A stretch of 64,000 bases of DNA from Ichthyophthirius multifiliis (Eukaryota; Ciliophora; Oligohymenophorea; Hymenostomatida), in the NCBI RefSeq assembly GCF_000220395.1, contig NW_004085919.1, forward strand, positions 62,001 to 126,000. The letters run 5' to 3'. The notes under the pieces are model-generated. The model had not been told where the DNA came from. It made no database searches and was given only the letters and a program-made list of their open reading frames with translations. A program made the position numbers and the translations under genes. Shown piece by piece: positions 37,968 to 49,666 of this stretch (positions within the stretch are counted from its first letter, which is position 1; every line of letters begins with the position of its first letter).

Positions 37968-38749
37968 ATTTTTTTTTTTTATAAATTATTAAAAATAAAA
38001 AAAAATTATAAATATTTTTTAATATAATATTGTTTTTTTTATTTTATTTATTTCTGTTATAATTTTATTTTATATTATATATATATTTTTTATTTAATAA
38101 TAAAATTATATATAAAAGCATTATTGAATATATATATAAAACCATTTTTTAATAAAAAAAATGAAAATAAATTATGTATAAAAAATAAAAAAAATATCAA
38201 TAATTTTCAAATAAAATACTAAACAATATTTAAAAACATTAAAAATGAAAATATACAATATATATATATAAAATCAAATATGTATATAATATATTTAGAA
38301 ATAAATATATATAATGTGAAAAAAATTATTATATAAAAATTTTGATTTAGATTATATTAAAAAGTATGTAATAGAGAATAAATATCAAAAAAATATATTA
38401 AAAAAAAAAAATATTAGCTATTCATAAAAAAAAACAAAAACAAAAACAAAAAATATATTAAAATATAAATTTATATGCATAAAATCTATAATAAAAATAG
38501 TTTATATTATTAATTAATTACAATAGAAAAATTATAAATATATTAATTAAATATTAATTATATATTTATATAAATAATTGCATCTATAAATATGTGAAAA
38601 AAATAAAATAAAGAAAAATATTAAATATTATAAATATAAATATAAATATAAATATATATAATATATAATATAAATATATATTATATATAATTATTTATAT
38701 AAATATATATATATAACATATATTTATAATTATTTATATGTTTTTATAT
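37968..38749. other. A/T-rich intergenic region
   Basis: About 780 bp between two minus-strand genes, made of A/T repeats including (ATATAA)-like tracts near 38630-38720. No genes seen. Confidence 0.65.
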
Positions 38750-40647
38750 TCAATATAAATAAAATGAAATTTTATTTTATTTTAAATCTATATTTGAATA
38801 TTCTTTTATTTAATCATAAACTACTAAAGATACATTTAAATCATCATAAAAATCAATAATATCTAAAAAAATATTTGACGATTTTTAAACTTAACTTATT
38901 TTATTTTTTACCACTTCTAATTAATTTTTTTATTTATTTTTATTAAATAAAAAAGATATTTTTTTATATTCTTCTAGACCTTTTACTTATATATTTTCAT
39001 TATTTGTATTATTTTTTTTCTCATTGAAAACTTCTTCTTTACAATTTTAAATCATTAATTATTTTTCTTCTAAAAAAATATCCTCAAAGCCTTCTTTTTT
39101 CCATAAATAATATAAAAAATTACTCAAAAAAGACATTAATATTAAATATTTTTCTTTAATGAATTCTTTTAATATTTCTTTTTTTTAAATTTATTATATA
39201 ATTTTCATTAATAATTCTACACTTTATTCTCCTAAAACATTAAAAAAACCATAACTTCTGCTCCCAATATCCGCCAAAATCCCCATAATTCTACAAATCT
39301 CCATTTTTTCCAAAAACCCTCCTTTAAAAACTAAACTATTAATACCCTCTAATGCAAAAACTTAACTTTTTAAATTTTCCCCACATAATACTACTCTTTC
39401 TAATTCTACCAAAACCTCTCCAATCCATTCCTCTGTCAATAAAAAGCATAAATCATCATTTTGAAAGCATTAAGATAATCCCACACAACAATTCCAGACC
39501 ACTTTAGGACTCTTATGTTTCAGATTCTATATAAAAACACCGCCAAGTAGTTATTTTTACGTCTCATTTCCACAGAAAACATCATATTATTACTTTTTTA
39601 CCTTCTTAAGGAATTAGCCGATGCCTCTAAGTCCTTAAGAACATATTTTATCCTTCAAAGAAGATGAAAACTACAGTAAAAAAGCGAAAAATTTTAGCAT
39701 TTTTTCGAGCGGAAAATCTTCGATTTTTTAAAATGAAATCCAATTTGCAAATGCATTGGCGATTTTGACAAAAGTATTTAAATTTGTATTTTTTTGTAAT
39801 TTTTCGTCGATTAAAAAATCGAGTATTTTTTCCATTTTTTTCTAGTTTTTCTTAAAAATTTCCTATGTGGAAAAAAAGCCTAATATCTTAAAAAAATGAA
39901 ATTTAAATTGAGGAAATTCCTTTAAATTTTTGATACATTTTTATTATATAAAAAAATCGAAAAATTCTTCCTTTTTATTATATTGTTTTTCGTTCAAAAA
40001 CACAAATGTATCTATTGCAAATATCTAATTTTCTATATTGTCACTCTAGTATGATTTTTATATAATTTATATTACATATTATGAAAATTCTTCTTCAAAA
40101 AAGTGCTTTATTTATTCTATATTTCGATATTTTTATGCTTTTTTAGGGTCTTCATCCTCCTCTTCATCTTCATTATAACAGAAAATTGATTTGGGCAATA
40201 TTTAGTGCTAATATTAGCTGATATTGAGGAGAATTTGGAGTATTAAGGGGTTTTTAGGAGAATACTTATCAATTAGGGATTTTATTAAGGACCAAAAAAT
40301 AGGTTCAACGAAAAAATCAAGGTAGTTTTTGGGAAGATATATTAAAAAATACTGTACAATAGACTCAAAAAGATATTCATTTTTTTCAAAAAGTAATTCT
40401 TAAGCAAAAAAAGAAGCTGTTTATTATAAGAAAGAGGATATTTCTTGACTAAACCGTAAATTTTATTATAAAAAAAAACCTAAAATTTAAATTGCTTAAA
40501 TTTTAATTTATAAATCATCTTAAAAGAAAGCTTTTTTTTTCAAAAATTAAAAAAAAATAATAATATATTCTTCTTAAATTTTTTCGAATAAACAGGTTTT
40601 TTTTAAAAGACTTTCTAAAATTTTAAAAATTCCTTTCAAAATTAAAC

Positions 40648-40689
<42 letters not shown>

Positions 40690-42016
40690 ATTCTAATTAA
40701 TGTAAACAAAAGAAATATATATTTTTCCAACTTTCAAATAATTAATAAGATTAAGGTTTGAAATTTTATTTTTTAATTTTCTTTTAAATATCAAACCCAC
40801 TCATTAATTATTTACTATTTTACCCTATATTTTCTACTAAAACTTAAATAATATTAATTAAATTTATTTTAATATTAATTTTTTCTTCGTAATAAGCTGC
40901 ACTAAGTAGATTTAAATCTGCATAATTATTTTAAGATACCTCACAAGAATTAACTATATTTGAACTATTAAATAAATTCTAAATAATTAAACTAACATAA
41001 TTATCTGTAAACTCATTATTTTTAATAAAAAAGAAATAATTATTTCTTGCCAAAACCTAAAAATTTTTTAAAAAAACCAAAATTAATTTCCCCGCATTTT
41101 ACCTAATTTTTATTTCTTCTTTTTTTTTTCTTCCATCGAAATTATTTTTTTATTCATTTTCTGAAAATTCGCTTAAACTAGAAGAACTTGCCGTAATAAT
41201 ATTAATATTTTCACAATTTTATTATAAACCAAAAATTTATTCATGAAATAACTTTTATCCAAAAAATAAATATTTTAATGTTTTTTATACTATTTTTTCA
41301 CAAATTTTCATATTATTCTAATCACTTAAAAACACTTTGTTTTCTTTCAATTCGTTTATGATAAAAAAAAGACTTCTTAACAATATTTTAACCTACTTTT
41401 AGTTAATTTATTATTATTATATATATATAAAAAGCTCAAATTAACGCTTAAATATTATCTATAGTTCATTTTAAAAGTACTTAGACGTATTTTTTAGGCA
41501 ATTCTCAATATTAATAAGTACTAGTTTATGTATTCTCTTTGAAATATCCTCCTCGTTTTCCTAAGGAAGTTATAACATTTTCGTAAATAAAACAATTAAA
41601 GGACCTAACTGCTTTTCTACATGCTAAAAATCTTCAATTTATAAAAATAGGGATATCTTCAGTATATTATTAATGTCTTCAATAGATTTTTTTTGAAGGG
41701 ATTTCTCGAAAAGTTGTAAAAGAGGGGGAATTACCTATTAAATTTGTATAGAATTATTTATTTGAATTTTTTCTATAGAAAAAAGTTGACTTATAGTTGA
41801 ATAAAGATTATAAGTATTAAAATTTTTATCATATGTAATTTAAAATACAATATTTATAATAGGAAAGTAGTCAATATTTTTTGTTTATTAAATTTTTTTT
41901 TGAATATTTTGAAAAAATTCGCGTTCATTATCAAATTTTAATAAAAACTCATCTATTTAAAATGGTTTAGGAGCTATTAAACGCAAAAAAAATTGTTTTT
42001 TAGGATTTTATTACAT
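38750..42016 (-). CDS. HEAT-repeat protein, HEATR6-like
   Basis: One uninterrupted frame of 1089 codons (1088 aa) from ATG 42016 to TGA 38750, no intron and no frame error. Helical HEAT/ARM-type repeats run throughout, for example PLLQLFEKSLQKKSIEDINN and KQLGPLIVLFTKMLQLPQ. Near residues 830-880 the segment SPKVVWNCCVGLSQCF and VLVELERVVLCGENLKSQVF resembles the conserved KVRWN-x-CYALGN...KV segment of HEATR6. An acidic NEDEEEDEDPKK patch lies mid-protein, and a short Asn run (40650-40690) is coded by AAT triplets. The C-terminus is Lys/Asn-rich. HEATR6 proteins are poorly understood; role here unknown. A general karyopherin-like HEAT protein is the alternative. Confidence 0.7.
40650..40690. 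repeat. ATT/AAT triplet run coding poly-Asn
   Basis: About 13 tandem triplets inside the HEAT-repeat gene; in this frame they read AAT (Asn) rather than TAA (Gln). Confidence 0.8.
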
Positions 42017-42216
42017 TTATTAAAAATTAAATCTTATTTTTTTGATAAAAAAAAAAAAATTAAATATTTATATAAATTAATATAATTAAAAAAAAAAATA
42101 AAAAAATATTATTATAATGAAAATGAATTAAATTTTTTTAAAAAATTAAATATATAATAAAATATAAAATTATATATGCAATAGAAATAAATACATATAT
42201 ATATATATAAATGTAT

Positions 42217-42248
<32 letters not shown>

Positions 42249-42267
42249 TTTATATTTATATTATTTC

Positions 42268-43798
42268 TCATTTCTATAATATATCCTCATATGTTTATAA
42301 TAGAGTTTAAAAAACAATGCAAATGACATATAAAATTGTACTTATTTTAAATGCAACTTAAGAATTCCATATAATTAGAAAAGTAATAAAAGAAATAATA
42401 AAAGTAATTATATATTTCCAATCTACCATATTTTTAATTATTTATTTATAAATAATCTAATATTAAATTTAATAAATAATATTTATATATATATATATAT
42501 TTATTTATTATATATTTATATTTTTATATTTATATATAAATTATACACTAAAGTTATTTTCATAAGAATATCTTAATTAATCATAAATATGTTTATTATT
42601 TCCTAGATATTTATTTAAATAAGAAAATTCAATTTATTAATCTAAAAGATCTTCAATCCAAAATTCAAAGGATTCAATATGTTTTAATGCTGTAATTTTA
42701 TTATTTTCAGCTAATAATGCAAACATTTACATATCTTATATTTCTTAATCTTTTATAAAATCGTTTAATACTTTTTAAAGCCTCCAATGTTTATTTAAAT
42801 CAACAACAACAAATTATATATTATGATAATTATCAAATATTCTCTCATTACCTTTTTCTAATTTACTCAATGATTCTTTTTTAAAAGACTAATGAAATAA
42901 ATTTACTTTATTTTGATATTTTTTGAAATATTTGGCCTATTTAACCAAAATAATACAAAGTGTTTAAAAATCGCCTTCTTACATGGAGTCAAATTCCTCT
43001 TCTGAAATTCTCAGTTACTCATTTTTGCAAAAATCATTGAAGTTTTCCTTAAAAACTTCCGGTGTTAACCTAAACTTCAAATAATTCAAAACTTAATTAA
43101 AAACTTGTACATTAAAATTCCTTCCCATATTAAATTCTAAACGAATTCTTTTTTATTTCTCATCATCATTTAAAAAAACTACTAAATTTTAACATTTCCA
43201 TTATCTTTATATATAATCAGCATCTCCATATTTCGCTATATAAAAATTCATATACTCGAAATATTTCAAAGCCGTATATTTATATTAAATAGGAATTTTA
43301 TCCATTTTAAAAAAATAAACAATGTCTATTTTCTTACCAATTTCGTATTCTTCTAAAAAAGTTAAATATTCAGTACTTTTTTCCTTAGCAATAATCTCCA
43401 ATTTATTCGTAATTGTTTTCTAAACGAATGTTTTTAAACTTTATTCAAGATTCCTTCTATCTAAAGTATAAAAAGAACCTTCTAAACCCCCTACAACAGA
43501 AAAAATAGTAGGTAAAAGCTATACTTTAAAACTTAAAAATTTTAAAACTTGATAATCTATTTCTCTATTAACTCTTCCGAATTTAACAACATGTCCATAT
43601 TCTTAGATAAGACTTTCCCAAAAAGGACTCATTTATTCACACATACCATCACCATTTTCATATACTTCTATAATCCATACATCAGAAGATTAAAGAACAA
43701 ATTATTCAAAATTTCTACTATTTAATTATACAGCTTTACTTTTTATATTTGAAGATACACCATGAGTCTAATAAAATATAAAAAAAATTATAAATAAA

Positions 43799-43837
<39 letters not shown>

Positions 43838-44329
43838 TTATTTATATATTTATATATTTATAAATTTATATATTTTATATTCATATATTTATTTTTTTAT
43901 TCATATATTTATTGTTTTATTTATTTTTTATTTTTTAATTATTTTATATATATATATAATTTTATATCATTTATATTATTATACTTAATCATAATTTTAT
44001 CTTTATTCATTATTTCCTAATATTTTCCAAGCTTCTGAAACTTTATAAAATTACTCTTAGCATGGTTATCCACAGTTTGGATTTTTATCCGGATGTCTTT
44101 GTATTAATTAAAATATTATATTTTTATTATATTTAATTATTTATTTTTTTTACAATAATAAAGACATTTTTCTAAAAGCAGCTTTTATTTCAGATCTAGA
44201 AGCATTCTAATCTACACCTAAAACACTATATAAGTCTTCTCCATTTCCCACTTATTTCATTTTTTGGTATGATTCTTCGAAATATTTAGAAACAGTAATA
44301 AGAGATATTAAAATAAATAAAATTAACAT
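42268..44329 (-). CDS. DNAJC16-like protein: signal anchor, J domain, thioredoxin-like domain, C-terminal membrane span
   Basis: Probable ER or secretory-pathway Hsp70 co-chaperone. From ATG 44329: MLILFILISLITVSKYF (signal or anchor), then a J domain, [35 protein letters not shown] with intact HPD, and FYKVSEAWKILGNNEQRQNYDQ. Introns at 44097-44153 (inside the J domain) and 43768-43984 fit phase. The next exon starts THGVSSNIKSKAV and has a thioredoxin-like fold: VWIIEVYENGDGMCEQMSPFW and LPTIFSVVGG (cis-Pro). The usual CxxC is reduced to one Cys, so a redox role is unlikely. After about 400 further residues come hydrophobic segments (YIITFIISFITFLIIW; ISTILYVICIVF). Order and length match DNAJC16/ERdj8. 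An upstream in-frame extension is possible only if an A run at 44358-44367 is miscounted. Confidence 0.86.
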
Positions 44330-44354
44330 AAAAAGACAGTGATTTCCTTTTTCT

Positions 44355-44963
44355 TCATTTTTTTTTTAGTGTACATGATTTTCATGTGCTTAATTTTCTT
44401 TTTATTATTTTTAATTGTTATTGCTTTTTTTTTTATTCTTTTTTTCGTATTATTATTTTTATTATTATTCTTCTTCCTCTTCTTCTAAATCAGACTCACT
44501 TAAATATTCATTATTTTCGGCATTGTTATTATCAATAGAACTCTCTTCGTCTTCATATTTATGATTTCTTTCAGGAATTTCTTTTGTTTGTAGTTTTTTT
44601 CGGTTTTCCTTTTTTTATACTTATTTTCTTTATTATTGGCTTTTGGTTTCTTTCTATGGCTCTACTTTTTTTTTTCGTCTTAATTATTTTTTTCCTTTTC
44701 TTTATTTTTTTCATCTTGTATTGAATTTTCTTGTTATTTTTTTTATTTTGGGACTAAAGGAAATTATTCTATTTTAGAAGCAAAAATGTTCTTTTAAGAA
44801 TTTTTTTCATCTTTTTCCTTTAAAGATTGCTTTTCGAGTTGTTTTAATTTTTCTTGTAATTTTTTTCGGCTTCTTCAAATTAGGAATCGTCTTCTTTTTC
44901 TATATTTTTTTTTTTTTGGTTTTTTACTTTTTTTATTATTTTACTTTGTTTTTTAGGACCCAT
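44355..44963 (-). CDS. Highly charged Lys/Glu-rich protein, unknown
   Basis: Begins MGPKKQSKIIKKVKNQKKK, a very basic N-terminus, then a Lys/Glu/Gln-rich helix (LKQLEKQSLKEKDEKNSQK), IFASKIEQFPLVPK, a basic segment (SHRKKPKANNKENKYKKRK) and an acidic stretch (YLSESDLEEEEEE) with a basic tail. About 200 aa. Two A runs each need one extra base to hold a single frame (about 44862 and 44595). Such alternating basic and acidic composition is typical of nucleolar ribosome-assembly proteins, but no motif proves this. Its stop is only 25 bp upstream of the DNAJC16-like start on the same strand, so it may be the N-terminal part of that gene if the intervening run of ten A is miscounted by two. Confidence 0.5.
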
Positions 44964-46127
44964 ATTTTTAAAAAATATTTTTTTTTTTTTTAATAAAATC
45001 TTTAAATTCAATGTAAATTAAAATAATATTAAATAAAAAAAAAATTAATATTTTTTAGTATAAATTTATAGAGTAATAATTAATAAAAAAACTAAATATT
45101 TAAATTACAAAAAGTTAATATATATATATTATTTATTTAAGTATATTTTCATATTACTTTGATTTTTTTATTATTTATTTTTATAAAACTACATAAAAAA
45201 AATGTATAAACAAAATGAATATGGCTATTTATCTTTTTCATAATATAGAAATAAAAATAATTATTAATTAAATAAATTATATTTCTTTTTATTAATAAAA
45301 GTTAAATAAATAAATACAGACTTTAAATTTATATAAAATAAAAATATAATTTATAAATTAATACTATTATTTACATTATTTTATTTATGTTTTTATTTAT
45401 TTAGAAGAATATAATCTTTATAATAATAAAAAATTAATTTAATTTTTTGTTAATTTTAAATTAATTTTAACTATTATAAAAATACTATAATGTCTAATTA
45501 TTTTTATTAAATACATAATATATATATATATATATATATATTATTTTTTATTTATAATATATTATTAATTAATTATTTTTAAAATTAAATATTTCATTAT
45601 TTCACTTAAAATGAATTAAGTTTTATTAATTTTAATATAAACTTTAAAAATATTTCTTTTGTATTTAATAAAAAAATTTAAAAACATAATAAATTATATT
45701 TTTTATTTTAAAATAAAATAAATATATTATCATTATTATTATTATTGTTAGTATTATTATTAATTAAAATAAATTGTTTATTTTTTATTAGTTTCTTATA
45801 TAGTATTTCTTAATTCTTTTTTATTCTTATGTCTTTTCGAAATTAATTAAGGAAACAATATATTATTTTAATAAAAAGAATTATTTTATTTTTTTAAGTC
45901 ATCTTTATATTAATTTAATAAAATACAGGTATCTTATTTTTTATTTTTTTTATTTAAAATTTTTAATTTAGACTTATAAAATCTTTTAAAAACATTATTT
46001 TCATTTTAATAATTTTAATTTTCAATAAAAGAATAATAAATATTATTAACTTTTAATTAATTAATGTAAATTTATGGAAGATTTAATTCTTATTTTTTAT
46101 TTATATTAATATTTTTTTTTCCTGTCT
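44964..46127. other. A/T-rich intergenic region
   Basis: About 1.2 kb of A/T-rich sequence with an (AT)n run at about 45520-45541. No genes seen. Confidence 0.65.
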
Positions 46128-46137
46128 GTGTATTTAT

Positions 46138-46546
46138 TTAATTATTGTTATTGTTATTGTTATTGTTATTGTTATTGTTATTGTTATTGTTATTGTTATT
46201 GTTATTGTTATTGTTATTGTTATTGTTATTGTTATTGTTATTGTTATTGTTATTGTTATTGTTATTGTTATTGTTATTGTTATTGTTATTGTTATTGTTA
46301 TTGTTATTGTTATTGTTATTGTTATTGTTATTGTTATTGTTATTGTTATTGTTATTGTTATTGTTATTGTTATTGTTATTGTTATTGTTATTGTTATTGT
46401 TATTGTTATTGTTATTGTTATTGTTATTGTTATTGTTATTGTTATTGTTATTGTTATTGTTATTGTTATTGTTATTGTTATTGTTATTGTTATTGTTATT
46501 GTTATTGTTATTGTTATTGTTATTGTTATTGTTATTGTTATTGTTA

Positions 46547-46585
<39 letters not shown>
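46138..46585. repeat. Long TTATTG hexanucleotide array plus TTA triplets
   Basis: About 68 near-perfect copies of TTATTG (about 46140-46550) followed by about 12 TTA triplets (to 46585). There are no interruptions over about 410 bp. On the minus strand it is (CAATAA)n, which in this genetic code is uninterrupted glutamine in one frame, Asn-Asn in another and Ile-Thr in the third. The plus-strand open frames across it (Cys-Tyr, poly-Leu) are artefacts of the repeat. It lies just 3' of the coiled-coil gene on the minus strand. Confidence 0.95.
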
Positions 46586-46587
<2 letters not shown>

Positions 46588-46615
46588 TTTTTTTTTATTT
46601 TATTAAAATATAATT

Positions 46616-47913
46616 TCACTTTAATTATTACCTTTTTTCTAAATATTTACATTTTTTAATTATATTTTATTATAATTTAATGATTTAGATCTTTATTATT
46701 TTATACTCTTTTATAAAAAATAATAAAATTATATATAAAAAATTAATTTTAAATTAAATATTTTTATAAATTATATAAAATTTTTATATTATATTTCTCT
46801 ATAATAAATTATAAAATACTTAATATTCATTTTACAATTATAATTCCTCTTTTTATTAACAAAAATCATTTGAATATAAATTTTTTTAATTCTAATATTA
46901 TTAAATATTTTAGACTGTTTTTATTTTTTTATTTTAATTAGTTTATTAATAATATTTGAATAACTTTTTTTTTTTATATTAAGAAATAAAATTGTTTTTT
47001 TTTTTCTAATTTTCACTTAAATTTTTTTAATTTTTTTATATTTCACTACTATCCTTATTAAAAAAATTTACGTAAATAAATTTTAAAGTTGAAAATATTT
47101 TCTTTTTTTAATTTTTTTCATCAATAAATTAATTTTATCTATTACATATATCATCAAAAATATACTTATTTTCTTCAAAAACATTATAATAATTCTTTAT
47201 TTTTTTTTAAACAAAAGAATTTTTTACCAAAAGTTCACTAAAATTTTTATTTTAACTGAAAATCCTCACATATTGTCTTGTATAATCTATATCTAAATCT
47301 AAAACTCCATATAATTAATAACATATTTTTTCATAAAATCCAATATTTTATTTTTATATGGTTATTTATTTATCAAAAATTATCATTTTTTATTCTAAAT
47401 TAACAAAACTATTTTTTTTTTCAAAGTTTTTTTCATTTGTTTATTACTATAACTATTCATTTATTTTTTTCTAAAAATACTTTATTTATAATTCTAAAAT
47501 TAGTTAAATATCAATTTTATTTTTATTTATAATTTTATTAATTTTTTCTTTAAAGATTTGACTCTCTTTTTCCTTTTCTTTGTCATATAATTATCCTATT
47601 TTTAATAGATTATTATATTCATTATTTATTTCCAATATTCGCGTACAAAACCTATTTAAATAACGTTTTTAATGACTTTTATCTTCTATTAAATTACCAA
47701 GAATCTACTAATGGATTTCATTTTCTTCTTTTCCTCTAAATATTTCTTCATTTTTTATAAATTCTTATAACTTGTTTGGATTATAAATTTATGTATCCTA
47801 TTGAGACTTTAAATTAAGCTATAAAAGTTGACAAAAATTTTATTATCTTTTTTTTTATATTTTAATAAACTTATTCAAATAATTTAATAATTGATTAATA
47901 TTCGAATTTTCAT
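46616..47913 (-). CDS. Coiled-coil protein, unknown function
   Basis: Frame from ATG 47913 (one A missing in the first codons, otherwise MK-NSNINQLLNYLNK...) to TGA 46616, about 430 aa. Helical and Lys/Gln/Glu-rich (KLQEFIKNEEIFRGKEENE; YDKEKEKESQIFKEKINK), with a more ordered middle: IGFYEKICYQLYGVLDLDID, YTRQYVRIFSQNKNFSELL. No named domain. The last about 60 residues, after about 46800, are very A/T-rich and may be 3' untranslated or intronic, so the true end is uncertain. The stop is followed, in the same frame, by sequence that runs into the glutamine frame of the neighbouring hexanucleotide array. Confidence 0.6.
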
Positions 47914-48045
47914 TTTTTTTTTAATATTATTATTAAAAATACATTTATTTTATTTTATTGTATTTTTTTTTTTTTTCTAAAAAGTTAATAAAAAAATTAA
48001 AATAAAAATAGATATAAATATAAATATTTGTATATATATTTTATC

Positions 48046-48860
48046 TCAATATTCCTTTTTCTTTTTCTTTTCATTATTATATTAATATCTCATAGAAAAA
48101 AACAAAATACAAATAATGACTAAAATAACACACAAAACAATCACTAAATAAATAGTAGCAATAAAATAACTCTCATTAGCCTATACAAAAGTTTTCACAG
48201 TAGTTTTAAAAATAATATCTTATATATTTTAATAATCTCCATCAGGAAAAGCTGTATTGTCAATTAAAATTATACTTGGTATTTCCTAAGTACTATCTAA
48301 TAATCTATTAAGTTCGTTTTCTTCATTTAAACCAATTAAATTTATACTAATTTGTTAATTTAAACTACAATTGAGACAGCAAACTATTATATAAAAATAA
48401 CCATATTTAAAAATAAATAAATAATTAATATACGATATCCATATTATTAATAAATATGATAATTATCAATAAGATTAAGTTAAAATGTATTATTATTAAT
48501 AGATTTTAAACATTATTAACAACTAATACATTAATTAAATATGTTTTATACATTCAAAAAATTATTTTATTGGCATTTGATATAAGTCATGAAATAATTA
48601 TTATTGGAATTATTAAAAAGTAAAAGATCGTAAAATTAAGCGTTAATTTTTTTATCTTCTTAATTATTTATATTTTATTCTTCAATAGTTCCAGTAATTG
48701 AGATTTCAGACTTTATTTATCCGGCTTGAAAATCGTTATCTAAAAATAAAACTGTGCTTCTAATAAATTAACTATATGTGAATTTCGGTTAAACATAGCT
48801 TTCTGTATAGTTGGTTGAAATACCATATATATATTCAAAAAAAAAAAGCAAAAAAATCAT
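48046..48860 (-). CDS. Small single-pass membrane protein, unknown
   Basis: Starts MIFLLFFFEYIYG (signal peptide), with an ectodomain containing SQFIRSTVLFLDNDFQAGQI and FMTYIKCQQNNFL, then an intron of about 180 nt, then CCLNCSLNQQISINLIGLNE and IPSIILIDNTAFPDGDYQNI. One transmembrane helix (FIATIYLVIVLCVILVIICI) is followed by a short basic tail (MRYQYNNEKKKKKEY) ending at TGA 48046. About 210 aa. The splice join needs one extra base to keep frame. Probably a small surface or endomembrane protein; family not recognised. Confidence 0.68.
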
Positions 48861-48898
48861 TATAATTTTATATATATAAAATTTATTAAAAATATAAT

Positions 48899-48945
48899 AA
48901 AATATTATATTATATTATATTATATTATATTATATTTTATATTAT
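48899..48945. repeat. TATTA pentanucleotide tandem
   Basis: About nine copies of a TTATA/TATTA unit in the intergenic DNA between two genes. Confidence 0.8.
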
Positions 48946-49039
48946 ATATTTTATAAGTAAAAAAATAGAAGTTGAAGTTGAAGTTGAAGAAAAAAAAATA
49001 ATAATGTTAGAATGATTTAACTAAATTTTTTTTTAGTTT

Positions 49040-49576
49040 ATTTTGTTTTAAGGATTTTAATATAAATAATGTAAATATTAATTCTTGGAAATTTATTATA
49101 TTAATTAGATCTTAATAAAAAGTTTGATAAAAAGCATAGATAATTCAAAAAAATCATATTATTTAAATGCTGTGTATAAAGAAATTTCAAATATTATGGA
49201 TATGTAATAAGCAGGAAAAATATAGAAAAAAAAAGTGAATAGAAATAATTTCTATTATGAAAATCTTCATTCTTTAAATCTTAAAAATTAAATTTATTAA
49301 CATAATAATATAACTTTTACTTCTCTATAATTAAAGTTAACAAAATAAAAAAAAAAATTGTATTAGATAAAACTTGAGATAGAAGAAAAATTTAATTATT
49401 AATTACTATTTTAATTAGATTTTTAAATTTATAATGATTCTAATTATAAAATGATTTTGCTGTAAATATTAAAAAATAAAAATAAAAAAATAAAAGAAAA
49501 GAAAAAATAAATAATTAAAAACGAAAAATATTAAATAAAAATTGTAAAATAAATAAAATAAATAATATTATAAAAT

Positions 49577-49621
<45 letters not shown>

Positions 49622-49666
49622 TATTCATTCCACTTACATAATTTTAACATTGTTTATAGTCCCTGA
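49040..49666 (+). CDS. Possible small coiled-coil protein
   Basis: A plus-strand frame with protein-like composition: YYLNAVYKEISNIMDM, KVNRNNFYYENLHSLNLKN, FTSLQLKLTKQKKKLYQIKL, IEEKFNYQLLFQLDFQIYND. It is helical and Lys/Gln-rich. The start is unclear (an in-frame ATG lies at 49196; an upstream exon is possible). The first in-frame TGA is at 49664, overlapping the 3' end of the convergent pyruvate-kinase-like gene through an (AT)n run, so the real end is probably earlier or reached by splicing. No family recognised. Confidence 0.38.

Noticed and set aside
37778-37984. Plus-strand frame MIDLRFHLFSVKMC...
   Set aside because: Antisense of the first exon of the coiled-coil gene that starts at 37967.
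46138-46550. CRISPR-like regular repeat
   Set aside because: A 6-bp unit without spacers in a eukaryotic genome is a microsatellite.
46128-46606. Open frames of Cys-Tyr, poly-Leu and Ile-Thr across the hexanucleotide array
   Set aside because: They exist in every frame only because the repeat has no stop; no start context or flanking coding signal supports them.
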